Below are positions 35,152 to 45,361 of a DNA stretch of 64,000 nucleotides, piece after piece. This DNA is from Sunxiuqinia indica (GTDB lineage: Bacteria > Bacteroidota > Bacteroidia > Bacteroidales > Prolixibacteraceae), in assembly GCF_009847015.1 (NCBI RefSeq), contig NZ_WVEM01000001.1, positions 744,001-808,000 of the forward strand. The letters run 5' to 3'. The notes under the pieces were generated by a model that saw nothing but the letters and a program-made list of their open reading frames with translations, searched no databases and was not told where the DNA came from. The position numbers and the translations under genes were made by a program. How positions within the stretch are numbered: the stretch's first letter is position 1; every line of letters starts with the position of its first letter.

Positions 35152-36336
35152 TTAATCAACATATAAAACCAAACCTTTCAAATATTCACCCTCTGGATGG
35201 TAGATGTTGATGGGGTGATCGGCCGGCTGATGCAGTTGGTGTAAGATACGAACTTTACGGCCTGACATGGCTGCTCCGGAAAAGACAGCCTCTCTGAATT
35301 TATCTTTACTAACCACCTGCGAACAGCTAAATGTAAACAGAATTCCACCGGGGCGGATTTGCTCAAATGCTTTCGCGTTTATTCGTTTGTAGGCTTGAAG
35401 CGCCGGACGTAAAGCTCCCCGGTGTTTCGCAAATGCCGGCGGATCCAGCACAATTAAGTTATAGCGATCTTTAATCTCTCGCATAAAATCAAAAGCATCC
35501 GCTACAAATGCTTCATGTCGTTTGTCATTTTTAAAATTTAACTCAACATTTTGCTTGGTTAATTCAATTGCTTTTACCGAAGAATCGACCGAATGAACCA
35601 GCTTAGCTCCACCTTGCAAGGCAAAAAATGAAAAGCCACCGCTATAACAAAACATATTCAGGACATCGCGTCCGTTGGAATATTGTTCAACCAGCTTTCG
35701 GTTTTCACGTTGATCAATGAAAAAACCTGTTTTCTGCCCCGAAATCCAATCAACCTGATAGGAAAGATCGTACTCTTGCACAACACAAGGTTCTGAACTT
35801 TCGAGAATATATCCATTCTCAGGACTGATATCAGCTTTAAAAGGCAGCGTTTTTTCACTTTTATCGTATACAGCCTTCAACGAATCGCCCATTATTTTTT
35901 TCAGAATTTTAGCCAATTCGTGCCTGATTGGGTACATTCCGACTGAATGAGCCTGATAAACGGCTGTTCCATTATAGTAGTCAATGATAAGGCCGGGCAT
36001 GCCATCTCCTTCGCCATGAATAAGGCGAAAGACGTTCGTATCCTCACTACCCAGCAATCCTAAATCGCGTCGCAACTGAACCGCATCAGACAATTTTCTT
36101 GCCCAAAAATCCTCATCAATTGGGGTATCTTCGAATGAAATAATACGAACAGCAATTGAGCCAACCTGAAAATGGCCAATCGCCAAAAAATCTTTATTAC
36201 TGGAAACAATTTGGACTAGTTCTCCTTCTTCGAGTTCGCGACTGATAAATTTTACAGCACCGGAAAACACCCAGGGATGAAAACGGTTAAGCGATTGTTC
36301 TTTCCCTGATTTTAATGTAACAACGGGTAATGTCAT
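35152..36336 (-). CDS. Class I SAM-dependent rRNA (cytosine-5) methyltransferase, RlmI-like
   Basis: A 394-residue protein with an N-terminal PUA-like domain (HPWVFSGAVKFI). An EEHEE-like middle region and a C-terminal Rossmann methyltransferase domain follow (DVLNMFCYSGGFSFFALQGG for SAM binding, LIVLDPPAFAKHRG as catalytic loop). This matches the RlmI family that methylates 23S rRNA. It overlaps the upstream exonuclease gene by 4 nt (start codon inside its stop region), so the two are cotranscribed with the DUF5063 gene. Confidence 0.9.
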   Translation of the reverse strand: MTLPVVTLKSGKEQSLNRFHPWVFSGAVKFISRELEEGELVQIVSSNKDFLAIGHFQVGSIAVRIISFEDTPIDEDFWARKLSDAVQLRRDLGLLGSEDTNVFRLIHGEGDGMPGLIIDYYNGTAVYQAHSVGMYPIRHELAKILKKIMGDSLKAVYDKSEKTLPFKADISPENGYILESSEPCVVQEYDLSYQVDWISGQKTGFFIDQRENRKLVEQYSNGRDVLNMFCYSGGFSFFALQGGAKLVHSVDSSVKAIELTKQNVELNFKNDKRHEAFVADAFDFMREIKDRYNLIVLDPPAFAKHRGALRPALQAYKRINAKAFEQIRPGGILFTFSCSQVVSKDKFREAVFSGAAMSGRKVRILHQLHQPADHPINIYHPEGEYLKGLVLYVD

Positions 36337-36911
36337 GATTGTGCAGCTATTAACGAATTAAAAATTTCATGCGAAACCCAGGCATCAGTCGCCGCATAAC
36401 TCAATTGTGCTTCCGTGAGATTATCAGACTCCCAGTTCGATAAACGCTGCGATTTTGAAATACGAAAACCGAGCACAATACCTGTGATTTTTTTCAGGCT
36501 GAAATCCTGAATACCGTATTCTTTAACCTCTTCCTGAAGTTCCACAAAACCACGTGGATTAAAATGATTTACCTTTTGTAAGGTTTTTATATCATCGCGG
36601 ATGGCAACACCAACTTTGGTGATTTTCTTATCGGCTAAAATTGCTTTCAGTCCGTCAGGCAAACTAATTTTATTGATCCGAAAGATAAAAGCTTTTTCGT
36701 CAGTAGATAACTGCAACAGCGCAACCTGATTAATTTGCCCCCGCTTAAACGAAGGCTTCGTCTCGGTATCAAAGCCGAGAACCGATTGTTTCTTCAAATA
36801 ACTCACCGCTTCTTTGTATTGACTTTCGTTTTCAACCAACACAATATCGCCTTCAAAGGATTGCAACGGCAAGTCAGCCAGTGCTTCTTTTGTTATACTT
36901 TCAATAAACAT
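36333..36911 (-). CDS. 3'-5' exonuclease, RNase D/WRN-exonuclease-like
   Basis: A 192-residue DEDDy-type exonuclease domain. Motif I LGFDTETKPSF (residues about 46-56), motif II VGVAIRDDIKTL and motif III AATDAWVSHEIF are visible. The substrate, DNA or RNA, is not known. It is the middle gene of a three-gene minus-strand operon, 2 bases after the DUF5063 gene and overlapping the methyltransferase gene. Confidence 0.88.
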   Translation of the reverse strand: MFIESITKEALADLPLQSFEGDIVLVENESQYKEAVSYLKKQSVLGFDTETKPSFKRGQINQVALLQLSTDEKAFIFRINKISLPDGLKAILADKKITKVGVAIRDDIKTLQKVNHFNPRGFVELQEEVKEYGIQDFSLKKITGIVLGFRISKSQRLSNWESDNLTEAQLSYAATDAWVSHEIFNSLIAAQS

Positions 36912-36913
36912 AG

Positions 36914-37543
36914 TTAATCTTCCTGATTGTTAAATAATTGGTTCAGCCAGTCCGGTTTACTGCTTTCGCCATCACCTTCCTCTTCATCAGTCTTTCTTCC
37001 GGTCACCTGATCGTCCAGGTCTAAATCGCTATAAACAAGCGAATGAATTGCGCGTAAGCAATTGACCAGACGCTGCCCCCAGAAGTTCCTGAAATTATCC
37101 TGACAAATCCACAAGGCTTCCTCCATAACAAGCTCGTCGCCTGTCCGGTACGACATTAAGAAGTCTTTCAGATCTTGAAAAACATCTGCCAGACACTCAG
37201 AAATACTTGCCGTTAAAGGAGCATCACTAAACTGCATATCCGGATCAAAAACCTCTTGAAAATCATCATATTGACCAAGAAGATTCATGATTTTTTGTTG
37301 AAGAAAACTATAATCAACCTCAGTTACAAACTTCTCGAGCCCCATTTCCTCGTAGCTCTCAATTTTGGGTAAAACCGAGGTTTTCAGGTATAACAAAGGT
37401 AAAATCTTTTGCACCTTATCTAAAAAGCTACGAGTTGTATGACTTCCTGCTGTTTCAACAAAACCACAGTATTCATTGGCAACCGTAACAAATTCGATTA
37501 CATTTTTTGAATAAACAATTGGATTTAAATTTTCCTCTGTCAT
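36914..37543 (-). CDS. DUF5063-domain protein
   Basis: A 209-residue acidic protein with no membrane segment. The N-terminal half (VANEYCGFVE, KVQKILPLLYLKTSVLP) and the helical remainder match DUF5063 as I recall it. The C-terminus is a low-complexity acidic tail (TDEEEGDGESSKPDW). It begins an operon with the exonuclease and methyltransferase genes, which suggests a nucleic-acid-related role but does not prove it. Confidence 0.75.
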   Translation of the reverse strand: MTEENLNPIVYSKNVIEFVTVANEYCGFVETAGSHTTRSFLDKVQKILPLLYLKTSVLPKIESYEEMGLEKFVTEVDYSFLQQKIMNLLGQYDDFQEVFDPDMQFSDAPLTASISECLADVFQDLKDFLMSYRTGDELVMEEALWICQDNFRNFWGQRLVNCLRAIHSLVYSDLDLDDQVTGRKTDEEEGDGESSKPDWLNQLFNNQED

Positions 37544-37616
37544 AGATTGAAATTAATCATGCAAAAATAGAAAAGATTTTTCGTTTCGTCCGTATTTAGC
37601 TTCTTTTGTCACTGTA

Positions 37617-39515
37617 TCACTTCCACTCCAACTTATTATCAATACGATGTACAATTTTTCCGTTATCCATCAGCCAGCGAATAACATTAATTTTTTCGTC
37701 TTCATTCCCGGCAAGTTTCATAATCAGTTCCTCAAAAGTACATGCATCTTTTAGGATTTTTTTAATTTCCTGTGCAAGCTGATCGAACTCCAGCTTGCTA
37801 AGCCCCAATTCATTTCGTTCCAAACAAACATCACACTTTCCGCAACGAACCGAATCTGTTTCTCCAAAATATTCGAGCAAAACCTGGCTCCGGCATTTCA
37901 GTTTTTGGGTAGCATAATAGATCATCGCCTCAATGCGCTTCTGGTAGTCTTTTTTTCGATCAGCATAATGCTCTTTAGAAATCTTCAACCGACTAATGTC
38001 AATCCGTTCTTTCGGGAAATAAATGTAAGGCGTATTTTTCCGGGGAATATAATGAATGATTTTGTACGAACTTAAATGAGATAAAAAACGCGACACCACC
38101 TCCATGCTTAAACCGGCTCGTTTTGCCAACAACTCCTCATTAATCGGCACATAATCCGAAAACAAACCGGAATACGAACGAAGCAGTAATTTAATGAATC
38201 CATCGAAACTGGAATTAGCCACCTGAAATTTGTATAAATCATCGCGTGTTACAATAAAATTTACCCGAGACGGATTATCAGCCTCACTGGTCAACTCCAA
38301 ATACCCTTCGCGTTGTAATATTTTAATGCTGTTGTAAACTTGCTGAATCTGCATGTTGTATTTCGATGCAAATTCGCCCAAATTAAAATCTTTCGTTTGA
38401 TTAATTCCATAACCAACAGCCAACTGGAACGTATTACAAATGGCCTGATACACTTTTTTTATAATTTCAACTTCAGGAAATGACTTCTCAACATTCTTTT
38501 TCAAGGTCAAAATATCAGACTTCCCATAAATCATGACGCCAAAGGCTTTGTTTCCATCACGTCCTGCCCTGCCCGCTTCCTGGAAGTATGCTTCCGGAGA
38601 ATCAGCCGGGCCAAAGTGTATGACAAAACGCACATTGGCTTTATCAATTCCCATCCCAAATGCATTGGTTGCCACAATTATGCGGGTCTTCCCCGATTTC
38701 CAATCGTTTTGTTTCTTCTCCCGATTTAAACTGCTTAAACCGGCATGATAATAGTCTGCTGAAATTCGATTCCTTTTTAGATACTCGCTAATCTCCTTGG
38801 TCAATTTCCTGCTTCGAACATACACAATACCAGTCCCTTTTGCCCTTTGGGTTGATTGCAATAAATACTGCATTTTGTCTTCACGCTCGCGAACCACATA
38901 AACCACGTTTTCACGAAAAAAACTTTTCCGAAGAACATGTTCTTTCTTAAAGTCCAGCTGTTTTTGAATGTCCTTTTCAACCTCGTGTGTAGCTGTGGCA
39001 GTAAGCGCTAAAACCGGCACCCCGGGTAACAGTTTTCGTAACTCCTTTATTTTTCGGTACGAAGGTCTGAAGTCAAATCCCCACTGCGAGATACAATGAG
39101 CTTCATCAACTGTGATCAAGTTGACCTCCATATTTGATAAATTATCCTTAAAGCGCTCGGTGTTAATACGCTCCGGCGACAAATACAAGAACTTGTAATC
39201 GCCCCAACTGGCTTTATCAAAAGCTATTTTTATCTCTTGCTGGCTTAATCCTGAGTGTATCGCCAAGGCTTTTATTCCCTTCTTATTCAGGTTCTCCACC
39301 TGGTCTTTCATTAAGGAAATCAATGGCGTTATAACCAGGCATATTCCCGGCTTCGCTAACGAATAAACCTGAAAGGTTATTGACTTTCCTCCACCGGTCG
39401 GCATTAATCCCAGCGTATCATGACCATCATCAACGGATTGTATAATCTCTTCCTGCAAAGGACGAAATGCTGAATAGCCCCAAAAGCGGGTCAATATGGA
39501 TCTGAAATCACTCAA
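37617..39515 (-). CDS. recQ: ATP-dependent DNA helicase RecQ
   Basis: SF2 3'-5' helicase of 632 residues. Motif I LMPTGGGKSITFQ, motif II VDEAHCISQWGFDFRPSYR, motif VI AGRAGRDG and the zinc-binding CRSQVLLEYFGE...CGKCDVC are visible. The C-terminus lacks a clear HRDC domain, as in short RecQ forms. The frame has no upstream ATG before an in-frame stop, so the start codon is TTG at 39515 (protein MSDFRSILTRFWGY). Confidence 0.94.
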   Translation of the reverse strand: MSDFRSILTRFWGYSAFRPLQEEIIQSVDDGHDTLGLMPTGGGKSITFQVYSLAKPGICLVITPLISLMKDQVENLNKKGIKALAIHSGLSQQEIKIAFDKASWGDYKFLYLSPERINTERFKDNLSNMEVNLITVDEAHCISQWGFDFRPSYRKIKELRKLLPGVPVLALTATATHEVEKDIQKQLDFKKEHVLRKSFFRENVVYVVREREDKMQYLLQSTQRAKGTGIVYVRSRKLTKEISEYLKRNRISADYYHAGLSSLNREKKQNDWKSGKTRIIVATNAFGMGIDKANVRFVIHFGPADSPEAYFQEAGRAGRDGNKAFGVMIYGKSDILTLKKNVEKSFPEVEIIKKVYQAICNTFQLAVGYGINQTKDFNLGEFASKYNMQIQQVYNSIKILQREGYLELTSEADNPSRVNFIVTRDDLYKFQVANSSFDGFIKLLLRSYSGLFSDYVPINEELLAKRAGLSMEVVSRFLSHLSSYKIIHYIPRKNTPYIYFPKERIDISRLKISKEHYADRKKDYQKRIEAMIYYATQKLKCRSQVLLEYFGETDSVRCGKCDVCLERNELGLSKLEFDQLAQEIKKILKDACTFEELIMKLAGNEDEKINVIRWLMDNGKIVHRIDNKLEWK

Positions 39516-39636
39516 TAAAACTATTTTTTTGCAATGATTATAAAAACGATTTCAACTTAACAAATTTTAATGAAATTTAATTTTTTTAATGCTGACATGC
39601 AAGGCTAATTCCACGGCTATATCCGGTTATTTTTTG

Positions 39637-39644
39637 TAGTTTTG
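39637..39644 (+). promoter_or_regulatory. -7 box of guaB (TAGTTTTG)
   Basis: Perfect TAnnTTTG 25 bases upstream of the guaB ATG at 39670; no clear -33 TTG. Confidence 0.5.
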
Positions 39645-39669
39645 GCCTATTAAAATAAAAAGTCTGCGC

Positions 39670-41142
39670 ATGTCGTTTTACACAGAAAAAGTAGTTTCAG
39701 AGGGATTGACATTTGATGATGTTCTTTTAGTCCCATCATATTCTGATGTATTACCCCGAAATGTTGATTTAAGCTCTTCGTTTACTCGATCTATAAAACT
39801 AAATACGCCTATTGTTTCGGCGGCAATGGATACCGTTAGCGATGCGACATTGGCCATTGCAATCGCACGCGAAGGTGGCATCGGTGTTATCCATAAAAAC
39901 ATGAGCATTGAAGACCAAGCCAAACAGGTAATTTCGGTTAAACGGGCCGAAAATGGAATGATTTACGACCCCATTACCATTGAACGCGAAAAGCGGGTTA
40001 AAGACGCGCAGGAAATAATGAGAAACTACAAAATTGGTGGCATTCCGGTTGTTAATTCAAATAATATATTGGTTGGAATTGTAACTAACCGTGATTTACG
40101 TTTTGAGCAAGACCTTGAACGACCAATTTCTGAAGTGATGACATCGGAGAACCTGGTCTATGCGACAGAATCCACTACGCTGGAGAAAGCTGCTGCCATT
40201 CTTCAACAACATAAAATTGAAAAACTTCCGGTTGTCGATCAGTCTAGAAAGCTGATTGGACTGGTAACATACAAAGATATTACAAAAGCCAAGGATAAAC
40301 CGCTGGCTTGTAAAGATGAAAAAGGTCGCTTGCGTGTGGCCGCAGCAGTTGGCGTTACTCACGATTCAATCGATCGGATTGATGAGTTGGTAAAGGCTCA
40401 GGTTGATGCGATTGTGATTGATACCGCACACGGACACTCAAAAGGTGTTTTGGAAACCCTCAGAAAAGCCAAAGCCAACTATCCAGAGATCGATTTTGTT
40501 GCCGGAAACATTGCGACGGCTGAAGCAGCTGCGGATCTGGTTTTGGCAGGAGCTGATGCTGTGAAAGTTGGTATTGGCCCCGGGTCAATTTGTACTACAC
40601 GGGTGATTGCCGGAGTTGGAATTCCACAGCTTTCAGCAATATACGAAGTAGCAAAAAGCCTTCGTAAAAGCGACGTACCATTAATTGCAGATGGCGGAAT
40701 CCGCTATTCGGGTGATATTGTGAAAGCCATTGCAGCGGGGGCAAATTCAGTAATGGCCGGTTCGCTATTTGCCGGTGTTGAAGAGTCTCCGGGGGAAACC
40801 ATCATTTTTCAAGGACGAAAATTTAAAGCCTACCGGGGAATGGGTTCTGTTGAAGCCATGCAAGCCGGATCAAAAGATCGGTATTTCCAGGATGTCGAAG
40901 ACGATATTAAAAAACTAGTTCCCGAAGGTATTACAGCAAGAGTCCCTTACAAAGGATCTCTACATGAAGTACTCTATCAAATGATTGGAGGATTGCGAGC
41001 AGGAATGGGCTATTGCGGAGCCAAAAATATTGAAGAATTAATGCATGCTAAGTTTACACGAGTTACTTCTTCAGGAGTTCAGGAAAGTCACCCACATGAT
41101 GTTTCGGTAACACGCGAAGCCCCCAATTACAGCAGCCGTTGA
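39670..41142 (+). CDS. guaB: Inosine-5'-monophosphate dehydrogenase
   Basis: Oxidises IMP to XMP, the rate-limiting step of GTP synthesis. The 490-residue protein has the TIM barrel split by a CBS pair (about residues 95-205). The active-site loop [17 protein letters not shown] holds the catalytic Cys. [30 protein letters not shown] and [14 protein letters not shown] follow. Full length. It is followed after 49 bases by the SurA/PpiC cluster on the same strand. Confidence 0.98.
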   Translation: MSFYTEKVVSEGLTFDDVLLVPSYSDVLPRNVDLSSSFTRSIKLNTPIVSAAMDTVSDATLAIAIAREGGIGVIHKNMSIEDQAKQVISVKRAENGMIYDPITIEREKRVKDAQEIMRNYKIGGIPVVNSNNILVGIVTNRDLRFEQDLERPISEVMTSENLVYATESTTLEKAAAILQQHKIEKLPVVDQSRKLIGLVTYKDITKAKDKPLACKDEKGRLRVAAAVGVTHDSIDRIDELVKAQVDAIVIDTAHGHSKGVLETLRKAKANYPEIDFVAGNIATAEAAADLVLAGADAVKVGIGPGSICTTRVIAGVGIPQLSAIYEVAKSLRKSDVPLIADGGIRYSGDIVKAIAAGANSVMAGSLFAGVEESPGETIIFQGRKFKAYRGMGSVEAMQAGSKDRYFQDVEDDIKKLVPEGITARVPYKGSLHEVLYQMIGGLRAGMGYCGAKNIEELMHAKFTRVTSSGVQESHPHDVSVTREAPNYSSR

Positions 41143-41191
41143 TAAGAGTTGAATTAATTTTTTGTCTGATATTTTAAACTGACAATTATTT

Positions 41192-43147
41192 ATGAATCGT
41201 TTTACGCTATTATTTTTTGTTGTTTTTTTCGCGATAAGCGGATTTGCACAAAACAACAGTGACCTTATTATTAAAATTGGTGATCATGTCATCTTAAAAG
41301 ACGAATTTGTTCACTTATATGAAAAGAACAACGATCACCTGATAGATGAGTCAGAAAAAAAGACCCCCAAAGAATACCTCGACCTGTTCGTCAATTTTAA
41401 GTTGAAAGTATATGAAGCAGAACGATTGGGATATGATACGCTCCCTGGATTTATTAGTGAATTGAAAAGTTATCGCGCCGAATTGGCAAAACCATACCTC
41501 ACTGATGTTCAGCACACCAAGGAAATGGTAAAAACAGCTTACCAACATATGAAAACGGAGCTTAATGCCAGTCATATCTTAATTCGACTGCCTGAAAAGC
41601 CAATGCCCAATGATACGCTAAAAGCCTGGAATAAAACAAATGAAATAATTCAAAAATACGAGAATGGTGAGAGCTTCGAATCTCTAGCCGAAAAATATTC
41701 TGATGACCCTTCCGTTAGACAAAACAAGGGTAATTTAGGGTACTTCAGCGCTTTTCAAATGGTTTACCCGTTTGAGAACGCAGCGTATAATTTAGAAGTA
41801 GGTGAGGTATCAAAACCTGTTCGTACAAAGTTTGGATATCACCTAATCAAGTTGAATAAAAGACGAGCTGCCAAAGGGCAAATCAAGGTAGCTCATATCA
41901 TGAAAAGGTTAGCAGAAAACTCCAGCGAAGAGACCATAAAACATCAAAAGCAAGAGATTGACAGCATAGCGGCAGAGCTAAAAAAAGGAGCTGATTTCGG
42001 GGAGTTGGCTAAAGCGAATTCTGACGATCGACGCTCTGCTTCAAATGAAGGCCAGTTATCTTGGTTTGGTTCATCGGGCATGATGCCTGAATTTGCCGAC
42101 CCAGCATTTGCACTTGAGCATGATGGCGATATTTCCCCTGTCATCCGCACACCATACGGATGGCATATTATCAAACGAATTGAATATCGTCCTGTTCCCG
42201 AATTTGAAGAAATCGAAGCTTTTCTAACTGACAAAATCCGCAAAGATCCGTCAATTAGCCGGCACAGTGACGAAATTTTCATCAATAAGCTGAAACAAGA
42301 ATACGGCTTCAAAGAAGACAACCAAATTTTCGGGCAATTGAAAAAAGAAATCGAGCCCGCTTTTGGAAATGATCATTTCAAATTACTGAAGCTTGAAAAG
42401 CCTGGAGAAGTCATTTTTAGTTTTTCCGATCAACAGATTACAAGTGGTGATTTCTGGGATTACTATTTAAACAATCCCGACACAGAAGAACTCACCGACT
42501 TTCAATTATCAATAGAAAACAAATACCAAAAATTCGTTGAAGATCGACTCCTTCAGTATGAAGATGCTCACTTGGAAGACAATTATCCGGAGTTCAGATA
42601 TTTGATCAAAGAATACCATGACGGTATTTTGTTGTTCAATATTTCGGAAGATAAAATTTGGAATGCCGCGGCACAAGATTCTGTTGGCTTGCAAGCTTTT
42701 TACGAGAAAAACAAAAAGAAGTATTTCTGGGGAGATCGATTTCAGGGATGGGTTATTAAGTGCGACAATCTGGAGGTTCGGGACTTTATAGATGCTGTTT
42801 TTGAACAAGATCCCGACATTCAGGCAACAGGACTGCGTGATCAGGTTACAGACCATTTCGGAGAAGGGAAAGCCGAAATTATTTATGGCTATTTTGAAAA
42901 AGGCGACGATGAACTCGTCGACAACCAAGTTTGGAATGCCCCCGAACCAGAAGATTATAACGAAAGTTTGCATTTTATCCGCGGAAATGGAATACCACCA
43001 CAGCCAAAAACATTGGAAGAAGCTAAGGGATTGTACATTTCAGACTATCAACAATTTTTAGAAGACAACTGGTTAAAAGAACTGAGAAAAAGATATAAAA
43101 TAAGAGTGAAAAGACGTGTTTTGAAAAGCATTGAATCAATAAAATGA
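41192..43147 (+). CDS. Periplasmic peptidyl-prolyl isomerase with two PpiC domains
   Basis: A 651-residue exported SurA/PpiD-type chaperone. The signal peptide is at 1-19 (AISGFAQ). Two parvulin domains follow, at about 120-225 (NASHILIRLPEKP, YSDDPSVRQNKGNLGYFSAF, YHLIKLN) and 230-330 (KVAHIMKRLAE, GQLSWFGSSGMMPEF, WHIIKRI). A long C-terminal half has no recognised domain. It presumably helps outer-membrane protein folding. It overlaps the next gene by 4 nt, and three such genes lie in a row. Confidence 0.88.
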   Translation: MNRFTLLFFVVFFAISGFAQNNSDLIIKIGDHVILKDEFVHLYEKNNDHLIDESEKKTPKEYLDLFVNFKLKVYEAERLGYDTLPGFISELKSYRAELAKPYLTDVQHTKEMVKTAYQHMKTELNASHILIRLPEKPMPNDTLKAWNKTNEIIQKYENGESFESLAEKYSDDPSVRQNKGNLGYFSAFQMVYPFENAAYNLEVGEVSKPVRTKFGYHLIKLNKRRAAKGQIKVAHIMKRLAENSSEETIKHQKQEIDSIAAELKKGADFGELAKANSDDRRSASNEGQLSWFGSSGMMPEFADPAFALEHDGDISPVIRTPYGWHIIKRIEYRPVPEFEEIEAFLTDKIRKDPSISRHSDEIFINKLKQEYGFKEDNQIFGQLKKEIEPAFGNDHFKLLKLEKPGEVIFSFSDQQITSGDFWDYYLNNPDTEELTDFQLSIENKYQKFVEDRLLQYEDAHLEDNYPEFRYLIKEYHDGILLFNISEDKIWNAAAQDSVGLQAFYEKNKKKYFWGDRFQGWVIKCDNLEVRDFIDAVFEQDPDIQATGLRDQVTDHFGEGKAEIIYGYFEKGDDELVDNQVWNAPEPEDYNESLHFIRGNGIPPQPKTLEEAKGLYISDYQQFLEDNWLKELRKRYKIRVKRRVLKSIESIK

Positions 43148-43995
43148 GCTTAAAATATTTATACATTTTCTGTTTCATACTTTTCATATCGGCATGCTCC
43201 GAGGTGAAAAATCAGGTGCCGCTTGCTCAGGTTGGCGACAAGCTACTTTTTCTTGAAGATGTGAGAAAGGTAATTCCGGAGAGGCTTTCAGAAACTGATA
43301 GCAGTCTTTGGGTCGACGATTTTATCAAAAAATGGGTGCAGCAGGAATTAATGATTTTGAATGCTGAAGCCAACCTCACTCCAGCCGAAAAGGACGTAAG
43401 CCAGGAGATGGAAGATTATCGAAACTCGTTGCTCATTTATCGTTATAAAAAAGCGTTGATGGAGCAAAAAATGGATACGGGAATTACCAATGAGCAAATC
43501 AATGCATACTATGATGGTCACATCAATGAATTTGTATTGAAGAATGATATTGTGAAAGCAATTTATTTAAAGACACCATTGGAAGTTGCAAACCCCGAGA
43601 CAATCAAAAGTTTGTCGATGGACGAGGATCCTCAGAAGCTTGAGGAACTGGATGAGTATTGCATCCGGTACGCCAAGGCTTACGATCGTTTTGACAATAA
43701 ATGGGTCGAGGCCGACCAACTGTTAGAGCAGATTCCGGAAGAAATTGATAACCTGGAGCGATTTTTAAGGAGAAACAAGTTTATTGAAAGTGAAGATACA
43801 GATTATTATTATTTTATTTGTATCCGCGATTTCAGGTTTAGAGGCGAAAATGCACCTGTTGAGTTTGTGTCATCGTCAATAAAAAATATTCTACTCAACC
43901 AGCGAAAGATTAATTTTCTAAAAAAAATCGAAGCTGATGTGTACCAGGAAGGAATGGAATCGAATAAGTTTAGACTTTATAATATTCAAAATTAA
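43144..43995 (+). CDS. SurA-like lipoprotein lacking a visible PPIase domain
   Basis: A 283-residue predicted lipoprotein: signal sequence with lipobox FISACSE (Cys about residue 18). The N-terminal half resembles the SurA chaperone domain (VGDKLLFLEDVRKVIP, INAYYDGHINEFVLKNDIVKA). No parvulin signature (GxLGxF, YHIIK) is visible in the second half. It probably acts as a chaperone partner without isomerase activity. It is translationally coupled to the flanking PpiC-type genes: a 4-nt overlap upstream and 6 bases to the next gene. Confidence 0.75.
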   Translation: MSLKYLYIFCFILFISACSEVKNQVPLAQVGDKLLFLEDVRKVIPERLSETDSSLWVDDFIKKWVQQELMILNAEANLTPAEKDVSQEMEDYRNSLLIYRYKKALMEQKMDTGITNEQINAYYDGHINEFVLKNDIVKAIYLKTPLEVANPETIKSLSMDEDPQKLEELDEYCIRYAKAYDRFDNKWVEADQLLEQIPEEIDNLERFLRRNKFIESEDTDYYYFICIRDFRFRGENAPVEFVSSSIKNILLNQRKINFLKKIEADVYQEGMESNKFRLYNIQN

Positions 43996-44001
43996 AATAA
44001 T

Positions 44002-45345
44002 ATGTTCAGAAAAATTTTTGTCGTTACACTGTTCTTAAGCTGCTTATCCACAGCAATCATGGCCCAGGATAAAATTGTTGACCAGATTGTAGCCGTGGTT
44101 GGTAGCAATATTATCCTCAAATCGGATGTCGAGAACATGTACATCCAACAACAGGCACAAGGGATTGTGTCGGATGGAGACATGAAATGCGAAATATTAG
44201 AAGATTTTCTGGTTGAAAAGCTGCTTTTAGCCGAAGCTGAACTTGATACATTAATTGAAGTAACAGATAATCAGATCAACCAACAGTTAGATCAGCGTAT
44301 TCAGTATTTTGTACAGCATTTAGGTTCAGAGCAAGCGGTTGAAGCCTACTTTAAAAAACCGATTACCGAAATTAAGGCTGACTTGGAAGACGTGATCCGA
44401 AACCAGTCTTTGACGCAGCAGATGCAGTCGAAAATCATTGATAAAGTTCAGGTAACGCCATCAGAAGTTCGCTATCATTATAGAAGCTTAAAACAGGACG
44501 AAATTCCGATGGTCGAATCGCAGGTTGAATATTCCCAGATTACCCTTTTTCCTGCCATATCGCTGGAAGAAGAAAACCGGATTAAAGCACGCCTTCGTGA
44601 GTTTAAAAAGCGGGTTGAAGATGGTGAAAACTTTGCTACACTTGCGGTTCTTTATTCTGAAGGACCTTCGGCTGCAAATGGTGGAGAGCTCGGCTACATG
44701 GGACGTGCACAGCTCGATAAGAACTACGCGTCAACAGCGTTCAACCTCAAAGGCGACCGTGTGTCGAATGTGGTTAAAAGTGAGTTCGGCTACCATATTA
44801 TCCAGGTGATTGATCGCAAAGGCGAACAGGTCAATACCCGCCACATTATTTTAAAGCCTAAAGCAACAGCCGAAACAATGCAAAATGCATACAACCGTTT
44901 AGATAGCCTGGCCAACTTTATTCGCAAAGAAGATCTTTCGTTTGAAGACGCTGCAATGCGTTACTCGTTCGATAAAAATTCACGAAATAGTGGCGGTACA
45001 GTTATTAACCCACAAACCATGTCAACCAAGTGGAACCAGGAAGAATTGGATCCCGATGTCAGTAAAGTTTTGAACGAATTGAAGGTAAATGAAATTTCTG
45101 ATCCCTTTAAAACCATCGATGACAAACAGCGTTCGGTATATAAAATTGTCAAGCTAAAAAACCGGATCAAGCAACACCGCGCCAACCTCCAGGAGGATTA
45201 CCAAATGCTGAATGACATCTATTTGCAGAAAAAGCAAGAAGAAGCCATGAACGAATGGATCTCCAAACAACAATCGAAAACATACATCAGCATTGACGAC
45301 ACCTACGTGAATTGTAATTTCGAGTTTAAAGGCTGGATAAAATAA
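44002..45345 (+). CDS. surA: Periplasmic chaperone/peptidyl-prolyl isomerase, SurA-like
   Basis: A 447-residue protein with signal peptide (ending AIMAQ) and the SurA N-terminal domain (VDQIVAVVGSNIILKSDVEN). Two parvulin domains follow, one at about 170-275 (VEYSQITLFP, GGELGYMGRAQLDKNY, YHIIQVI) and one at about 280-385 (NTRHIILKPKA, SGGTVINPQ). The closest relative in architecture is SurA, which delivers outer-membrane proteins to the BAM complex. It is the third of three tandem genes of this kind. Confidence 0.88.
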   Translation: MFRKIFVVTLFLSCLSTAIMAQDKIVDQIVAVVGSNIILKSDVENMYIQQQAQGIVSDGDMKCEILEDFLVEKLLLAEAELDTLIEVTDNQINQQLDQRIQYFVQHLGSEQAVEAYFKKPITEIKADLEDVIRNQSLTQQMQSKIIDKVQVTPSEVRYHYRSLKQDEIPMVESQVEYSQITLFPAISLEEENRIKARLREFKKRVEDGENFATLAVLYSEGPSAANGGELGYMGRAQLDKNYASTAFNLKGDRVSNVVKSEFGYHIIQVIDRKGEQVNTRHIILKPKATAETMQNAYNRLDSLANFIRKEDLSFEDAAMRYSFDKNSRNSGGTVINPQTMSTKWNQEELDPDVSKVLNELKVNEISDPFKTIDDKQRSVYKIVKLKNRIKQHRANLQEDYQMLNDIYLQKKQEEAMNEWISKQQSKTYISIDDTYVNCNFEFKGWIK

Positions 45346-45361
45346 ACGAGAAAATAGTTTT

